Shown here: positions 35,586-44,593 of the stretch, one piece after another | How the letters are laid out: each line of letters starts with the position of its first letter | How positions within the stretch are numbered: position 1 is the first letter of the stretch | Source: Prolixibacteraceae bacterium JC049 | Lineage (GTDB): Bacteria > Bacteroidota > Bacteroidia > Bacteroidales > Prolixibacteraceae | DNA: 64,000 bases | Direction: 5' to 3' | NCBI GenBank assembly: GCA_023369685.1 | Contig: SACZ01000003.1 | Coordinates: forward strand, 62,001 to 126,000 | Notes under the pieces: model-generated | Told to the model about the DNA's origin: nothing | Databases searched by the model: none | What the model saw: the letters and a program-made list of their open reading frames with translations, nothing else | Made by a program: the position numbers and the translations under genes

Positions 35586-35614
35586 AAGGGATGACTTTGT
35601 TCAAATCATCCCTT
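35586..35614 (-). terminator. Intrinsic terminator after the S41 protease gene
   Basis: The stem AAGGGATGA/TCATCCCTT is followed on the minus strand by TTTCTTTTTCC. It lies 22 bases past the protease stop codon. Confidence 0.8.
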
Positions 35615-35635
35615 GAAAATGTATAATGATTACAA

Positions 35636-37237
35636 TTATTTATCGACAGAAGATAAAATCTTATTATAAGACTTAGAGTCTTCGATAATTTCAAGTGCTT
35701 TTCTCAACTCTTCATCGTTGGTGTTTATCACCTCATAGAACTTCTCTTGATCGAAAATATCTCGGGCAATAAAGGCCTTGATTCTGATTTTTAACTCATC
35801 AAGAGTGCTGTCCAAGCTTTCTTGATCTTTTTCAACACCTTCTTCTTTAGCATTTTTATAAAGTTCCTCAAGCATTGCATCTGTAACAGTGAAGCTCTTA
35901 AGGTACTTTTTAAATGTTGGATATTGTGATTCCAGTTGAGCTCTGTTTTTTTCAACATACTTTAATATGTATGGGAAAAGTACATTTTTTCTCACAATCA
36001 TATTTAAGTATTTGTAGTTCTTGGTAGAGTCAAGAGGAGTAAATACATCTGGCATAATTCCTCCGCCACCGTAAACTGTTCTTCCGTAAACTTTGGTTTT
36101 GTACTTCAACGAATCGGCAAAGTGAACGCTATCTTTGTTAAACATCTCACCTGTTTGGTAACGTAAGAAACGATCCATGTGGTAGGCGTTGGTGCCCTTG
36201 TTATACGAGCGCTGGATACAACGTCCGGCAGGAGTGTAGTAGTGAGCAGTGGTTAATCGTACCATTGAACCATCGGTTAGCAAGAATGGTTGCTGAACCA
36301 ATCCTTTACCAAATGAACGGCGACCAACTAATATTCCGCGATCCCAATCCTGAACAGCGCCAGCAACAATCTCACTGGCAGAAGCAGATCCTTCGTTAAT
36401 TAGAATAACCAATTGTCCTTTTTCGAAATCACCTTTAGCAGTTGCTTTGTATTCTCTACGCGGACTTTTAGTTCCTTCAGTATATACTAACATCTTATAA
36501 CTTCCAATAAAATGATCGGCCAGTTCAAAGGCTGCTTTAAGCAATCCACCGCCATTACCCCGAAGATCCAGAACCAGATTTTCCATATTCTGTGCTTTGA
36601 GTTCGGTCATTGCCTTGTCAAACTCGGGAATAGTGGTACTAGAGAAGCGGTTGATTTTTATATAGCCTGTTTTTTTATCAAGCATGTACGACGCATCTAA
36701 GCTGTACATTGGAATTTTGTCACGAACAATTGTAAAATCGAGTAAGCTTGGTTTGTTTTTACGAAGCACTTTCAATTCTACCTTGGTACCTTTTTTCCCT
36801 CGAAGCATTTTAAAAACATCGTTGTTTTTAATACCGATACCAGCAATCATTTTTCCATCAACAAAAATAATTCTGTCGCTAGGCTGAATTCCTACCTTTT
36901 CGGAAGGGCCACCAGGAATAGTAGAGACAACAAAAAGAGTATCTTGAAGAATATTAAATGAAATACCAATCCCATCGAAACTTCCCTGAAGTGGAGCATT
37001 CATTTCCTCTACCTCTTCTTTGGAAATATAAACCGAGTGAGGGTCTAGTTTTCCGAGCATTCCACGAATGGCATCTTCGGTATTTTTGTTGATATCTGTT
37101 GTATCAACATAATATGAGTCGATTAAATGTAGTAATCGACCAAACTTCAGTGTCTGTGTATTTACTTTATTTTGAGCCGACGCCATGCCGGAAATCAATA
37201 GAAGTAAAAAGATGATGCTGCTAATTCTTAAAGTCAT
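35636..37237 (-). CDS. S41-family C-terminal processing peptidase (CtpA-like)
   Basis: The 533-residue protein has a signal peptide (ISSIIFLLLLISGMASAQ), an N-terminal helical part, a PDZ domain (GIGISFNILQDTLFVVS...VGIQPSDRI) and the catalytic block NEGSASASEIVAGAVQDWDRG with the Ser, followed by RRSFGKGLVQQ with the Lys. It cleaves C-terminal regions of periplasmic proteins. A TAATTTTG box at 37311-37318 may be its promoter. It is transcribed alone between guaA and serine acetyltransferase. Confidence 0.95.
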   Translation of the reverse strand: MTLRISSIIFLLLLISGMASAQNKVNTQTLKFGRLLHLIDSYYVDTTDINKNTEDAIRGMLGKLDPHSVYISKEEVEEMNAPLQGSFDGIGISFNILQDTLFVVSTIPGGPSEKVGIQPSDRIIFVDGKMIAGIGIKNNDVFKMLRGKKGTKVELKVLRKNKPSLLDFTIVRDKIPMYSLDASYMLDKKTGYIKINRFSSTTIPEFDKAMTELKAQNMENLVLDLRGNGGGLLKAAFELADHFIGSYKMLVYTEGTKSPRREYKATAKGDFEKGQLVILINEGSASASEIVAGAVQDWDRGILVGRRSFGKGLVQQPFLLTDGSMVRLTTAHYYTPAGRCIQRSYNKGTNAYHMDRFLRYQTGEMFNKDSVHFADSLKYKTKVYGRTVYGGGGIMPDVFTPLDSTKNYKYLNMIVRKNVLFPYILKYVEKNRAQLESQYPTFKKYLKSFTVTDAMLEELYKNAKEEGVEKDQESLDSTLDELKIRIKAFIARDIFDQEKFYEVINTNDEELRKALEIIEDSKSYNKILSSVDK

Positions 37238-37310
37238 ATTTTGTTGCGTCTAATATTATTTATAATGTCTTTCTTGACAGGTGAATAGTTGTTTTGCTTA
37301 AGATAACTCA

Positions 37311-37318
37311 CAAAATTA
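37311..37318 (-). promoter_or_regulatory. Candidate -7 promoter box for the S41 peptidase
   Basis: On the minus strand TAATTTTG matches TAnnTTTG exactly and lies about 74 bases before the start codon. No well-placed TTG is seen. Confidence 0.4.
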
Positions 37319-37401
37319 GAACAATGGTCGACATTTCAGGTAATATGTTAGTAAAATAACAGCTCGTTAACACATAAAGTTTTAAACCATAGAGAAATAA
37401 A

Positions 37402-37428
37402 AAAAGCACTTCGGATTGAAGTGCTTTT
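37402..37428 (-). terminator. Intrinsic terminator after guaA
   Basis: The stem AAAAGCACTTC/GAAGTGCTTTT with a five-base loop is followed on the minus strand by TTTTTATTTC. It is about 24 bases past guaA. Confidence 0.85.
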
Positions 37429-37451
37429 AAGATATGTTAGAATCGTAATGA

Positions 37452-38981
37452 TTATTCCCACTCGATTGTTGCTGGTGGCTTAGAGCTGATATCGTAAACT
37501 ACGCGGTTAATGCCACGAACCTTGTTAATGATATCGTTGGAAACTTTAGCCAAGAAATCGTAAGGTAGGTGTACCCAGTCGGCAGTCATACCGTCGGTAG
37601 ATGCTACTGCACGAAGAGCAACTACATTTTCATATGTTCTTTCGTCACCCATTACTCCAACCGATTGAACAGGTAGTAGCATTACACCTGCTTGCCATAC
37701 ATCGTTGTACAGTCCCCACTCGCGAAGACCATTGATGAAAATAGCATCAGCTTCCTGAAGAATGCGCACTTTTTCCGCAGTAATGTCGCTTAAAATACGA
37801 ATTCCTAGTCCAGGACCTGGGAAAGGATGGCGACCAAGAAGCTCGGCACTAATTCCCATGGCTTTACCCACACGACGAACTTCATCTTTGAAAAGTAAGT
37901 TAAGCGGCTCAACTACTTTTAAGTTCATCTTTTCTGGTAGACCACCTACGTTGTGGTGCGATTTAATAGTAGCTGAAGGACCATTAACAGAAACCGATTC
38001 AATTACATCTGGGTAAATAGTTCCTTGTCCCAACCACTTTACATCTTTTATTTTGTGTGCTTCTTCATCAAATACTTCAATGAAGTCGCGACCAATAACT
38101 TTACGTTTTGCTTCTGGCTCTGTGATTCCTGCTAAGTCGTCTAAGAACTTTTTGCTGGCATCTACACCAATTACGTTAAGTCCCATGTGTTGGTATGAAT
38201 CCAATACATTTTCGAATTCATCTTTACGCAATAGACCATTGTCTACGAAAATACAAGTTAGATTATCGCCAATGGCTTTGTGTAGAAGTACACCTGCAAC
38301 TGTTGAATCAACACCACCCGAAAGACCAAGTACTACTTTGTCGTTTCCAAGTTTTTGTTTTAGTTGAGCAACCGTTGTTTCCACGAATGAAGCAGGAGTC
38401 CAGTCTTGTTGACAACCACAAATATCAACCACAAAATTCTTCAACAATTGAGTTCCTTCAGTTGAGTGATATACCTCAGGGTGGAACTGAATAGCATAAG
38501 AAGTTTCGCCATTGATTCTGTACGCAGCGTTTTCAACATCGTGAGTACTGGCAATTACCTCGTAGTTCTCAGGAAGAGAAACAATAGTATCGCCATGTGA
38601 CATCCAAACCTGTGAGTTGTCACTTAGTCCTTCAAACAATTTGTCCTCTTTATTGATGTAAGCCAAGTTGGCTCTACCATATTCACGCGTATTAGAAGGA
38701 GCAACTTCGCCACCAAAAAAGTGAGCCAAATACTGTGCTCCATAACAAACGCCCAAAAGAGGAAGCTTCCCTTTAATTTCTGAAAGATCAGGGTGAGGAG
38801 CATTTTCGTCTCTAACAGAAGACGGACTTCCTGAAAGAATTACCCCTTTTACTGTTTCGTCAATAGCGGGATGGTTGTTGAAAGGATGAATTTCACAATA
38901 AACATTCAACTCGCGAACGCGACGTCCAATAAGTTGTGTGTATTGAGAACCGAAATCGAGAATAAGAATTTTTTCCTGCAT
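37452..38981 (-). CDS. guaA: GMP synthase (glutamine-hydrolysing)
   Basis: The ATG at 38981 ([20 protein letters not shown]) is chosen over 39008, since a TATCTTTG box at 39006-39013 would place the transcript start between them. The 509-residue protein has the class I glutamine amidotransferase Cys in [12 protein letters not shown], the ATP pyrophosphatase loop [12 protein letters not shown] and the C-terminal [14 protein letters not shown]. It aminates XMP to GMP. Length is normal. Confidence 0.97.
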   Translation of the reverse strand: MQEKILILDFGSQYTQLIGRRVRELNVYCEIHPFNNHPAIDETVKGVILSGSPSSVRDENAPHPDLSEIKGKLPLLGVCYGAQYLAHFFGGEVAPSNTREYGRANLAYINKEDKLFEGLSDNSQVWMSHGDTIVSLPENYEVIASTHDVENAAYRINGETSYAIQFHPEVYHSTEGTQLLKNFVVDICGCQQDWTPASFVETTVAQLKQKLGNDKVVLGLSGGVDSTVAGVLLHKAIGDNLTCIFVDNGLLRKDEFENVLDSYQHMGLNVIGVDASKKFLDDLAGITEPEAKRKVIGRDFIEVFDEEAHKIKDVKWLGQGTIYPDVIESVSVNGPSATIKSHHNVGGLPEKMNLKVVEPLNLLFKDEVRRVGKAMGISAELLGRHPFPGPGLGIRILSDITAEKVRILQEADAIFINGLREWGLYNDVWQAGVMLLPVQSVGVMGDERTYENVVALRAVASTDGMTADWVHLPYDFLAKVSNDIINKVRGINRVVYDISSKPPATIEWE

Positions 38982-39005
38982 CGTAGGATCTTTAAAAATT
39001 TGCGG

Positions 39006-39013
39006 CAAAGATA
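39006..39013 (-). promoter_or_regulatory. Candidate -7 promoter box for guaA
   Basis: The minus-strand bases TATCTTTG fit TAnnTTTG and give a leader of about 20 bases to the ATG at 38981. It decides against the upstream start at 39008. Confidence 0.5.
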
Positions 39014-39085
39014 AGGATATTATTTCAGGGGAAGAGAGCTGCAGTAGATTAAAATATCGATTGGTAAGATTACAATAAGGTATAT

Positions 39086-39177
39086 AAAAAAAGAAAGGAT
39101 AGACGGGAATCTATCCTTTTCTCAAACTAACTAAACTAACTAACCTAACTAAACCTAAACTTATGAAAAAAATTACT
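39086..39177 (-). ncRNA. Putative small RNA, copy 1
   Basis: On the minus strand a TATCTTTG box (39181-39188) would start a transcript near 39177. The body has GTTAGTTA-like repeated units and ends in a 10-pair hairpin (39094-39119) followed by CTTTTTTTATA, a good terminator. Size is about 90 nt. There is no plausible coding frame on this strand. Ends are estimates. Confidence 0.6.
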
Positions 39178-39234
39178 CTACAAAGATAGGGGCTATAAGT
39201 GTTAGCGAGTTGAAAAGAATGTTAAAGGATGTTA
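39092..39234. repeat. 143-bp direct repeat, copy 1
   Basis: It matches copy 2 (39444-39586) at nearly every base with no visible gaps; differences are in the hairpin loop and three other places. It contains a minus-strand small-RNA-like unit. The offset between copies is 352 bases. Confidence 0.9.
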
Positions 39235-39437
39235 TAATCTTTAATTTTTACTCTTTTTAACGGAAGAATCCTTCATTCCAGTCAGGTTAGACTCTTCGGT
39301 TATATTTTTTGTGCAAAATATGTATTGCGAGCAATTGCTTTAATTCTTTTTGCATGATACAAAAAATGGAAATCCAATTTTGTAAATTTTAATGTCGGTA
39401 ATATTTGTAATGAGAAATAGAAAAATGGAAGGTCTAT

Positions 39438-39529
39438 AAAAATAGAAAGGATAGATGGTCATCTATCCTTTTCTCAAACTAACTAAACTAACTAACCTAA
39501 CTAAACCTAAACTTATGAAAAAAATTACT
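39438..39529 (-). ncRNA. Putative small RNA, copy 2
   Basis: It has the same layout as copy 1: a TATCTTTG box at 39533-39540, a GTTAGTTA-rich body and a hairpin at 39446-39471 with 11 pairs, then CTATTTTTATAG. The loop-proximal pairs differ from copy 1 but still pair, which supports an RNA. It could also act as the terminator of the TonB-like gene. Confidence 0.6.
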
Positions 39530-39586
39530 CCACAAAGATAGGGGGTATAAGTGTTAGCGAGTTAAAAAGAATGTTAAAGGATGTTA
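39444..39586. repeat. 143-bp direct repeat, copy 2
   Basis: This copy starts five bases after the TonB-like stop codon on the minus strand and repeats copy 1. The sequence between the copies (39235-39443) is not repeated. Confidence 0.9.
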
Positions 39587-39590
39587 AGCT

Positions 39591-40313
39591 TTACTGGGCA
39601 ACAAATGTGTAGGTGATAGTTCCACGTTGTTTTTCAGGTGCTTCTGCCGATTTGTTGAAGCGGGAACGCATGGAAGCACTTTTAGCATACCGAGCCAGTT
39701 CAGGATGCTTCTCGGCATTACGAACAATGGCAGAAATTACTCTTCCGTTTCGGTTCACAACTATGTCGACTACAATTACGCCGCCTTTTTGTGCCAAATA
39801 AGTAGGAATAAAAAAGCGGGTGTGGTATCGATCTTTTAATTCATAGAAGTTACGACTCTCACCATAGTTGATCACATTGTTTTTGGGAGAATCAGGTTCA
39901 TCGTTTTTAACTTCAGGCATTGGCATGTCGTCAATATCTACAATCTCTTTTTTCAATTGATTGCTGACATCTGCTGCCAATTTTTGAGCTGCTTCAATTT
40001 CTTTCATGAAATCGTCGTTCAGCACTTTGTCTTTTGTCTTGGGTGCCGCTTTGTTGATTGCCCTGTTGCTCATCGATTGCATATTGGGCTCTTCACCTTC
40101 TTCGGTGTTGTCAGATTGTTCTTGCTCTTTTTCTTCCTCGGGAATGGCAATATCCGGAATTTCTTCAAAGTCGATAACTATACCTTCCTCTTTAAAATAC
40201 CCCGATTCATTTACTCCTGCTAAAATGAAAGTGGCTAGAAGTAAAATATGGAATATTAAGGTACCAATAATGGCATTGATATTCTTACGGTATGTTTCTT
40301 TGAATTTGCCCAT
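39591..40313 (-). CDS. TonB-like energy transducer protein
   Basis: The ATG at 40313 (MGKFKETYRKNINAIIG) is preferred to a TTG at 40322. The 240-residue protein has an N-terminal membrane helix (LIFHILLLATFILAG), an acidic and Pro-containing linker (EEEKEQEQSDNTEEGEEP) and a C-terminal region GGVIVVDIVVNRNGRVISAI that matches the TonB C-terminal fold. No exbB or exbD is next to it. It may energise a TonB-dependent receptor, or be a gliding/cell-envelope variant. Confidence 0.82.
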   Translation of the reverse strand: MGKFKETYRKNINAIIGTLIFHILLLATFILAGVNESGYFKEEGIVIDFEEIPDIAIPEEEKEQEQSDNTEEGEEPNMQSMSNRAINKAAPKTKDKVLNDDFMKEIEAAQKLAADVSNQLKKEIVDIDDMPMPEVKNDEPDSPKNNVINYGESRNFYELKDRYHTRFFIPTYLAQKGGVIVVDIVVNRNGRVISAIVRNAEKHPELARYAKSASMRSRFNKSAEAPEKQRGTITYTFVAQ

Positions 40314-40319
40314 GTAGCG

Positions 40320-40351
40320 CAAAATTAGAAAAAAGGATGTGTGTATAGCAA
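40320..40351 (-). promoter_or_regulatory. Promoter of the TonB-like gene
   Basis: On the minus strand TTG (40349-40351), a 21-base spacer and TAATTTTG (40320-40327) fit the consensus. The box ends only seven bases before the ATG, so the transcript should be nearly leaderless. Confidence 0.6.
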
Positions 40352-40498
40352 CCTTTCGTCGGTATAAATTGACTCAGGTACCATAATATTTCTTAAAAAA
40401 GTAGAATGGATTGAGAAAAATGGATGAGGAGAGTGGTGAGTAGAAAAATTAGAGCATAAAAAAAGAGGCTAGTAAGCTGCCTTCATTTGGCTTTCTGC

Positions 40499-40669
40499 TT
40501 ATGCCCCTTTTCTTAGTTGGATCATTTTTACTTCGATCTCTTCAAGCAATTGCTCTTTGTTTTTTTGCTGAAAGATTGGATCGTTTTCTGCTTTTAATTT
40601 GATCTGTGATCTTTGGAATTTCAGATCATCCAAATGATCAAGGAATTCTTTTCTTCCCATATTATTCAT
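40499..40669 (-). CDS. Small hypothetical protein (56 residues)
   Basis: The minus-strand frame begins MNNMGRKEFLDHLDDLKF and continues as a highly charged helical sequence (QQKNKEQLLEEIEVKMIQL) ending RKGA. Its amphipathic helical character and clean start make it look like a real small protein, likely a coiled-coil or regulatory adaptor. An inner ATG at 40660 is possible. A T-rich tract follows the stop on the minus strand. I recognise no family. Confidence 0.6.
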   Translation of the reverse strand: MNNMGRKEFLDHLDDLKFQRSQIKLKAENDPIFQQKNKEQLLEEIEVKMIQLRKGA

Positions 40670-40757
40670 GTTTTAAATTTTACATGTGCAATATAGCATG
40701 CAAATGTTTGGTAGGCGTTAGCCAAATCTTAAATAATTGTAAAGCAAGAAGTATAAA

Positions 40758-40801
40758 AAAACACCAGAATATAGCTTCAGAAAAGTACAAACTGGTGTTT
40801 T
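40758..40801 (-). terminator. Intrinsic terminator after the sugar kinase gene
   Basis: The stem AAAACACCAG/CTGGTGTTTT with a 24-base loop is followed on the minus strand by TTTATAC. It lies about 30 bases after the kinase stop. Confidence 0.75.
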
Positions 40802-40830
40802 GAAAATTATTAAATCTGAAAATTAGCCTA

Positions 40831-41934
40831 TTAAGCTAAAGTAGTTTTCAATTGTGCAGCAGTTTCGTTTACCACTTTCTGCATTGTCTCGAACTGCTCT
40901 TCCATGCTTTGCAACAATTTGTATTGAGCACGAGTACGAACCAAGTTGTGTGTGTCCGATTTTACTTTGTAGTAATTGTCTCCATCAATGTAGTCCATCA
41001 AGAAACGAAGTACTTGCTCGTATGTGATGTATTTAGCCGAGAATGCAAGGTAATCCAATTCAGGCTGAGTGATGAAACCAATTGTCTCTTCCAGATAACC
41101 TTCGGTATATGCCTTAAAGATATCCAAGTCCATAGAAACATTGTCCAAATTCTCGTCGTCTTCTAAACCTGTGTTGGTGTACGAACGCATTGCATCACCG
41201 TAATCATTCAATACTGTACTATTTAATACTGTATCTAAATCGATAACACAAAGTACATCTCCTTTTTTATCGAAAAGGATATTGTTGATTTTAGTATCGT
41301 TGTGAGTTACTCTTGTGGCAATAGTTCCATCTTCAACCAGTTGCCAGAACTCTAACATTTCGGCTCTACGATCTTCAATCCATTTAACTTCTTCAGCAAC
41401 TTCTGCTTTTCTTCCAACAGGATCTTTAGCCAACACTTCATCCCATTGCTTAAAGCGGAAACGAATATTGTGGAATCCAGGAAGAATATCAGTAAGTGGC
41501 TCTTTCAAGTCGGCAACCTGAGCTTGAAATTTACCAATTCCATGGCCACCAGCTTTTGCTAATTCTGGAGTTTCAGCTGTTTGGTATGCAATGGTCTCAT
41601 CAATGAACATACACGCTGCCCAAAATTCGCCTTCTTCATCTAAAAAGTGCAACTTGTTGTCAATAGTTGGAGTAACTGTCATTGCTTCACGCATAACATC
41701 GCCACCAGCTGCTGCAACTTTCTTCTTAATATGAGTAGTTACTTTCTGAATGTTCTCCATCATGGCAGGAACATCAGTAAAGATATTTTTATTCTTACGC
41801 TGAAGGATATAATTTGGTGAGTCGCCTTCAGTTTTAATAATGAATGTATCGTTGATGAAACCTTCTCCTAAAGGTTTTACCTCAGCAATAGTGCCCTCAA
41901 TCTGAAATTGAGCAGCTAATTGTTTTAGTTCCAT
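40831..41934 (-). CDS. APH-fold sugar kinase (NahK-like)
   Basis: The 367-residue protein opens with VKPLGEGFINDTFIIK and YILQRKNKNIF, the pattern of N-acetylhexosamine 1-kinase NahK. The catalytic loop is VTHNDTKINNILFD and the metal Asp is in CVIDLDTV. It would phosphorylate a free sugar at C1. With the next genes, a nucleotidyltransferase and a sugar transporter, it forms a salvage route from free sugar to NDP-sugar. The exact sugar is not known from the sequence. Confidence 0.85.
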   Translation of the reverse strand: MELKQLAAQFQIEGTIAEVKPLGEGFINDTFIIKTEGDSPNYILQRKNKNIFTDVPAMMENIQKVTTHIKKKVAAAGGDVMREAMTVTPTIDNKLHFLDEEGEFWAACMFIDETIAYQTAETPELAKAGGHGIGKFQAQVADLKEPLTDILPGFHNIRFRFKQWDEVLAKDPVGRKAEVAEEVKWIEDRRAEMLEFWQLVEDGTIATRVTHNDTKINNILFDKKGDVLCVIDLDTVLNSTVLNDYGDAMRSYTNTGLEDDENLDNVSMDLDIFKAYTEGYLEETIGFITQPELDYLAFSAKYITYEQVLRFLMDYIDGDNYYKVKSDTHNLVRTRAQYKLLQSMEEQFETMQKVVNETAAQLKTTLA

Positions 41935-41983
41935 AGTGTTAATTTTTTTGTTAGTTGGTTGTCCAACTCATGTATTTGAAAAT

Positions 41984-42016
41984 AACTACTCTCTTTGGTT
42001 TAAGAAGAGAGTAGTT
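41984..42016. repeat. Intercistronic hairpin between nucleotidyltransferase and kinase genes
   Basis: A 12-pair stem AACTACTCTCTT/AAGAGAGTAGTT with a nine-base loop lies between the two genes. No strong T-run follows on the minus strand, so partial termination or RNA processing is more likely than full termination. Confidence 0.6.
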
Positions 42017-42024
42017 GAATGTTT

Positions 42025-42930
42025 TTATTTCCAAAGATTTTCAGGATATGCTCCTGAAGTAATCAAATTGTTCAGTTTTTCGATAACAAGTGGCTTATCG
42101 TCTGGGTAAGTTACCCCAAACCAAGTGGCATCACTATTTAATACCTTAACACTGATTTTTCCTTCTTGCAAAGTATCTGAAACAACAAATGGGAAGAAGT
42201 ACTCAGATTTAAGCTCTTGTCCTTGTTCTTTCATGAAGTCGATAAACTTTGTTTCAAGGAAATCGAAGAATCCAGGTTGGAAAGCCCAACAGTTCATCGA
42301 TACTGGAGTATCAGGATGCAATGGGAATTTATCTTCCCCTTCGTAATAGTAAATACCATCTTCTTCCCCTACAATCTTAGTACGTTCAGTAATGGTATCT
42401 AAGTTGCCATTGGCATCGGTTTCACATACTCCACGCGATACGCTACCAAAATCAGAAAGAGTTTTCTTTAGCTGGTAACCTACCATGCAGTATTCGGTAA
42501 GGTTTTCGGCTGTAGCCATATATGTGGCAAGAGTTTTAAATGCATCAGCACCATAGAAATCATCAGCATTGATAATTGCAAATGGTTCGTTGATTACCTC
42601 TTTAGCCATTAATACAGCGTGTCCTGTTCCCCATGGCTTTACACGCTCAGGATTAAAAGTAAATCCTTCAGGAATTTTATTGAGCTCCTGATATACATAT
42701 TCTGTTTCAATTTTTCCAGCCAGTTTAGGCTCGAAAATTGCTTTAAAATCATCTGCAAAACTTTCGCGAATAACAAAAACTACTTTGCCGAATCCTGCAC
42801 GGATTGCATCGTAGATAGAATATTCAATGATAGCTTCTCCTGATGGTCCAAATTGGTCGAGTTGTTTTAAACCTCCATAACGGCTGCCCATTCCAGCAGC
42901 TAGAATTAAAAGAGTTGGTTTCATTTTCAA
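42025..42930 (-). CDS. Sugar-phosphate nucleotidyltransferase
   Basis: The 301-residue protein has the signature LAAGMGSRYGGLKQLDQFGPSG, with the AINADDFYG metal site. The family includes uridylyl- and guanylyltransferases. Placed directly upstream of the NahK-like kinase, it probably activates the sugar 1-phosphate produced by that enzyme. Nucleotide preference is not decided by the sequence. The start at 42930 is followed by an inner Met (MKMKP). Confidence 0.88.
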   Translation of the reverse strand: MKMKPTLLILAAGMGSRYGGLKQLDQFGPSGEAIIEYSIYDAIRAGFGKVVFVIRESFADDFKAIFEPKLAGKIETEYVYQELNKIPEGFTFNPERVKPWGTGHAVLMAKEVINEPFAIINADDFYGADAFKTLATYMATAENLTEYCMVGYQLKKTLSDFGSVSRGVCETDANGNLDTITERTKIVGEEDGIYYYEGEDKFPLHPDTPVSMNCWAFQPGFFDFLETKFIDFMKEQGQELKSEYFFPFVVSDTLQEGKISVKVLNSDATWFGVTYPDDKPLVIEKLNNLITSGAYPENLWK

Positions 42931-43087
42931 TAAAATTTAAAATAAATAACAGTGCTACATTAATATCCGGAATGTGCACGATTTATTGAAGCTCGAAAGA
43001 TACAAAATTGATTGAGATATCGGTATAAGAATTGTCCGATAATCGTTTTGAATGAGAGAATTAAATTGAAATTTGAAGGAAATAAAA

Positions 43088-43113
43088 AAGCCATCGGGAT
43101 GTTCCGATGGCTT
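43088..43113 (-). terminator. Intrinsic terminator after the sugar transporter gene
   Basis: The stem AAGCCATCGG/CCGATGGCTT with a six-base loop is followed on the minus strand by TTTTATTTCC. It is about 25 bases past the transporter stop. Confidence 0.85.
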
Positions 43114-43137
43114 GTGAGGGTTTATATGTTATTTTCG

Positions 43138-44355
43138 TTATGAACGAATTTTGTGACCTTTTAATCCGTAGTAAAGGATATAAAGGAAACAAGGAACACA
43201 AATCCAGTATGCATCCTGAGCTCCCCAAAGGTCTTTCATTCCTCCGTAAACAGTAGGAATTACAGCTCCACCAACAATAGCAATTACCATTAACGATGAA
43301 CCTGCTTTTGTGAATTTTCCTAGATCTTTCATTGCAAGAGGCCAAAGTGCTGGCCACATTAGTGAGCAACCAAGTGCCATAAATGCGATGAAGTAAATAG
43401 AATATGCTTCAGGAACCATTACTACCATTAATGAACCAAAAATGGCCGAAATAGCACAAACACGTAGAGCAGTTGCCTGGCTTATGTATTTAGGAATAAG
43501 TATAGCACCACAGATATAACCGATAACCATACCGATAGGAGCTACCCAAGCGTAAATTTCAGCATTAGGTAATTTTAGGGTCTCAGCATAGTCAACCAAA
43601 GTTCCCAATGAAATCGTCTCAACTCCTACATAAAGGAAAAGAGCCAATACACCTAAAAGAAGGTGAGGGAATTGGAAAACTGAAGTTTTTGTCTCAGCAT
43701 AAGGACAAGCTTCTTCGCTATCTTCATCTTCACCAGCCGCTTTTACTTCAGGAAGCTTAGCCATAAGTGCTAAAAGCCCCAATAGTAAGAATACACCGAT
43801 AATGATGTAGAATGGGAAGCTAGTATCAGCTAATGTTACATCTTCTACTTCTTTTCCAATAACCAACGATAGGAAAAGAGGTGCGATAGGCCATGCTAGT
43901 TTGTTTGCAATTCCCATGAAACTCATACGAGTTGCAGCACTTTCGATAGGTCCTAAAATAGTAATGTAAGGGTTTACAGACGCTTGAAGGAATGTATTTC
44001 CCATACCACTAATAAACGACGCTAGTAGGAAAAGTGGTAAGCTTTCCATAGAAGCCGACGGGATGAATAGATAAAAACCAACAGCGAACATTAAAAACGA
44101 TAATGCCATAGTACGCTTGTATCCAATTTTGCCAATAACCAACGATGCGGGATAACCAAATATCACAAATGCACCAAAAGTAGCAGCAAGAACCAAATAC
44201 GATTCAAGTGATGACAAGTTCAATGTTGATTTTAATAGAGGGATGAGGTAACTGTTAATGCCCAGTGCAAAACCAATTGCAAAGAACATTACTCCAACGA
44301 TCACAAGAGGAATTAAGTAACTTTTCCCTTGAGACGGTGATGAATTCTTAACCAT
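43138..44355 (-). CDS. Sugar MFS transporter (FucP/NagP-like)
   Basis: The ATG at 44355 (MVKNSSPSQGKSYLIPLVIVG) gives 405 residues and about twelve membrane helices; the frame extends upstream to 44457, but those residues are not typical. The NPYITILGP motif in the fifth helix and GNTFLQASV fit the FucP family of sugar:proton symporters. It sits in the inner membrane and likely imports the sugar used by the downstream kinase. A terminator separates it from the nucleotidyltransferase. Confidence 0.9.
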   Translation of the reverse strand: MVKNSSPSQGKSYLIPLVIVGVMFFAIGFALGINSYLIPLLKSTLNLSSLESYLVLAATFGAFVIFGYPASLVIGKIGYKRTMALSFLMFAVGFYLFIPSASMESLPLFLLASFISGMGNTFLQASVNPYITILGPIESAATRMSFMGIANKLAWPIAPLFLSLVIGKEVEDVTLADTSFPFYIIIGVFLLLGLLALMAKLPEVKAAGEDEDSEEACPYAETKTSVFQFPHLLLGVLALFLYVGVETISLGTLVDYAETLKLPNAEIYAWVAPIGMVIGYICGAILIPKYISQATALRVCAISAIFGSLMVVMVPEAYSIYFIAFMALGCSLMWPALWPLAMKDLGKFTKAGSSLMVIAIVGGAVIPTVYGGMKDLWGAQDAYWICVPCFLYILYYGLKGHKIRS

Positions 44356-44593
44356 AGTTTGAATTAGTTTATTGATTTTATTGTTTCTCGTCACGAATAT
44401 AAGCAAATTAATTTTGGGGCTAAGAAGTGGTTTGGCCATTTTATACATATATGTCATGGATTGAGGAGTTTAATCTTGATTGAAAAAAAGAAGTTACAGC
44501 TCGTCATTGAAAAACAACAGTTGGGTAGCTTTTAATTGAGTAGGAGTGCAGTTGTTGTCACTTTTGCAGTAGAAATTTAAGAAACTCAAGGTC

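Larger units (their letters stand above)
38982..39590. other. Intergenic region between guaA and the TonB-like gene
   Basis: The 609 bases carry the guaA promoter box and the two 143-bp repeats with their small-RNA units. The 209 bases between repeats are AT-rich and show no gene. Confidence 0.6.

Noticed and set aside
39164-39190. Plus-strand mini-frame MKKITLQR in both 143-bp repeats, as a leader peptide
   Set aside because: No gene follows on the plus strand for kilobases, while the minus strand has a promoter box and terminator in the right order.
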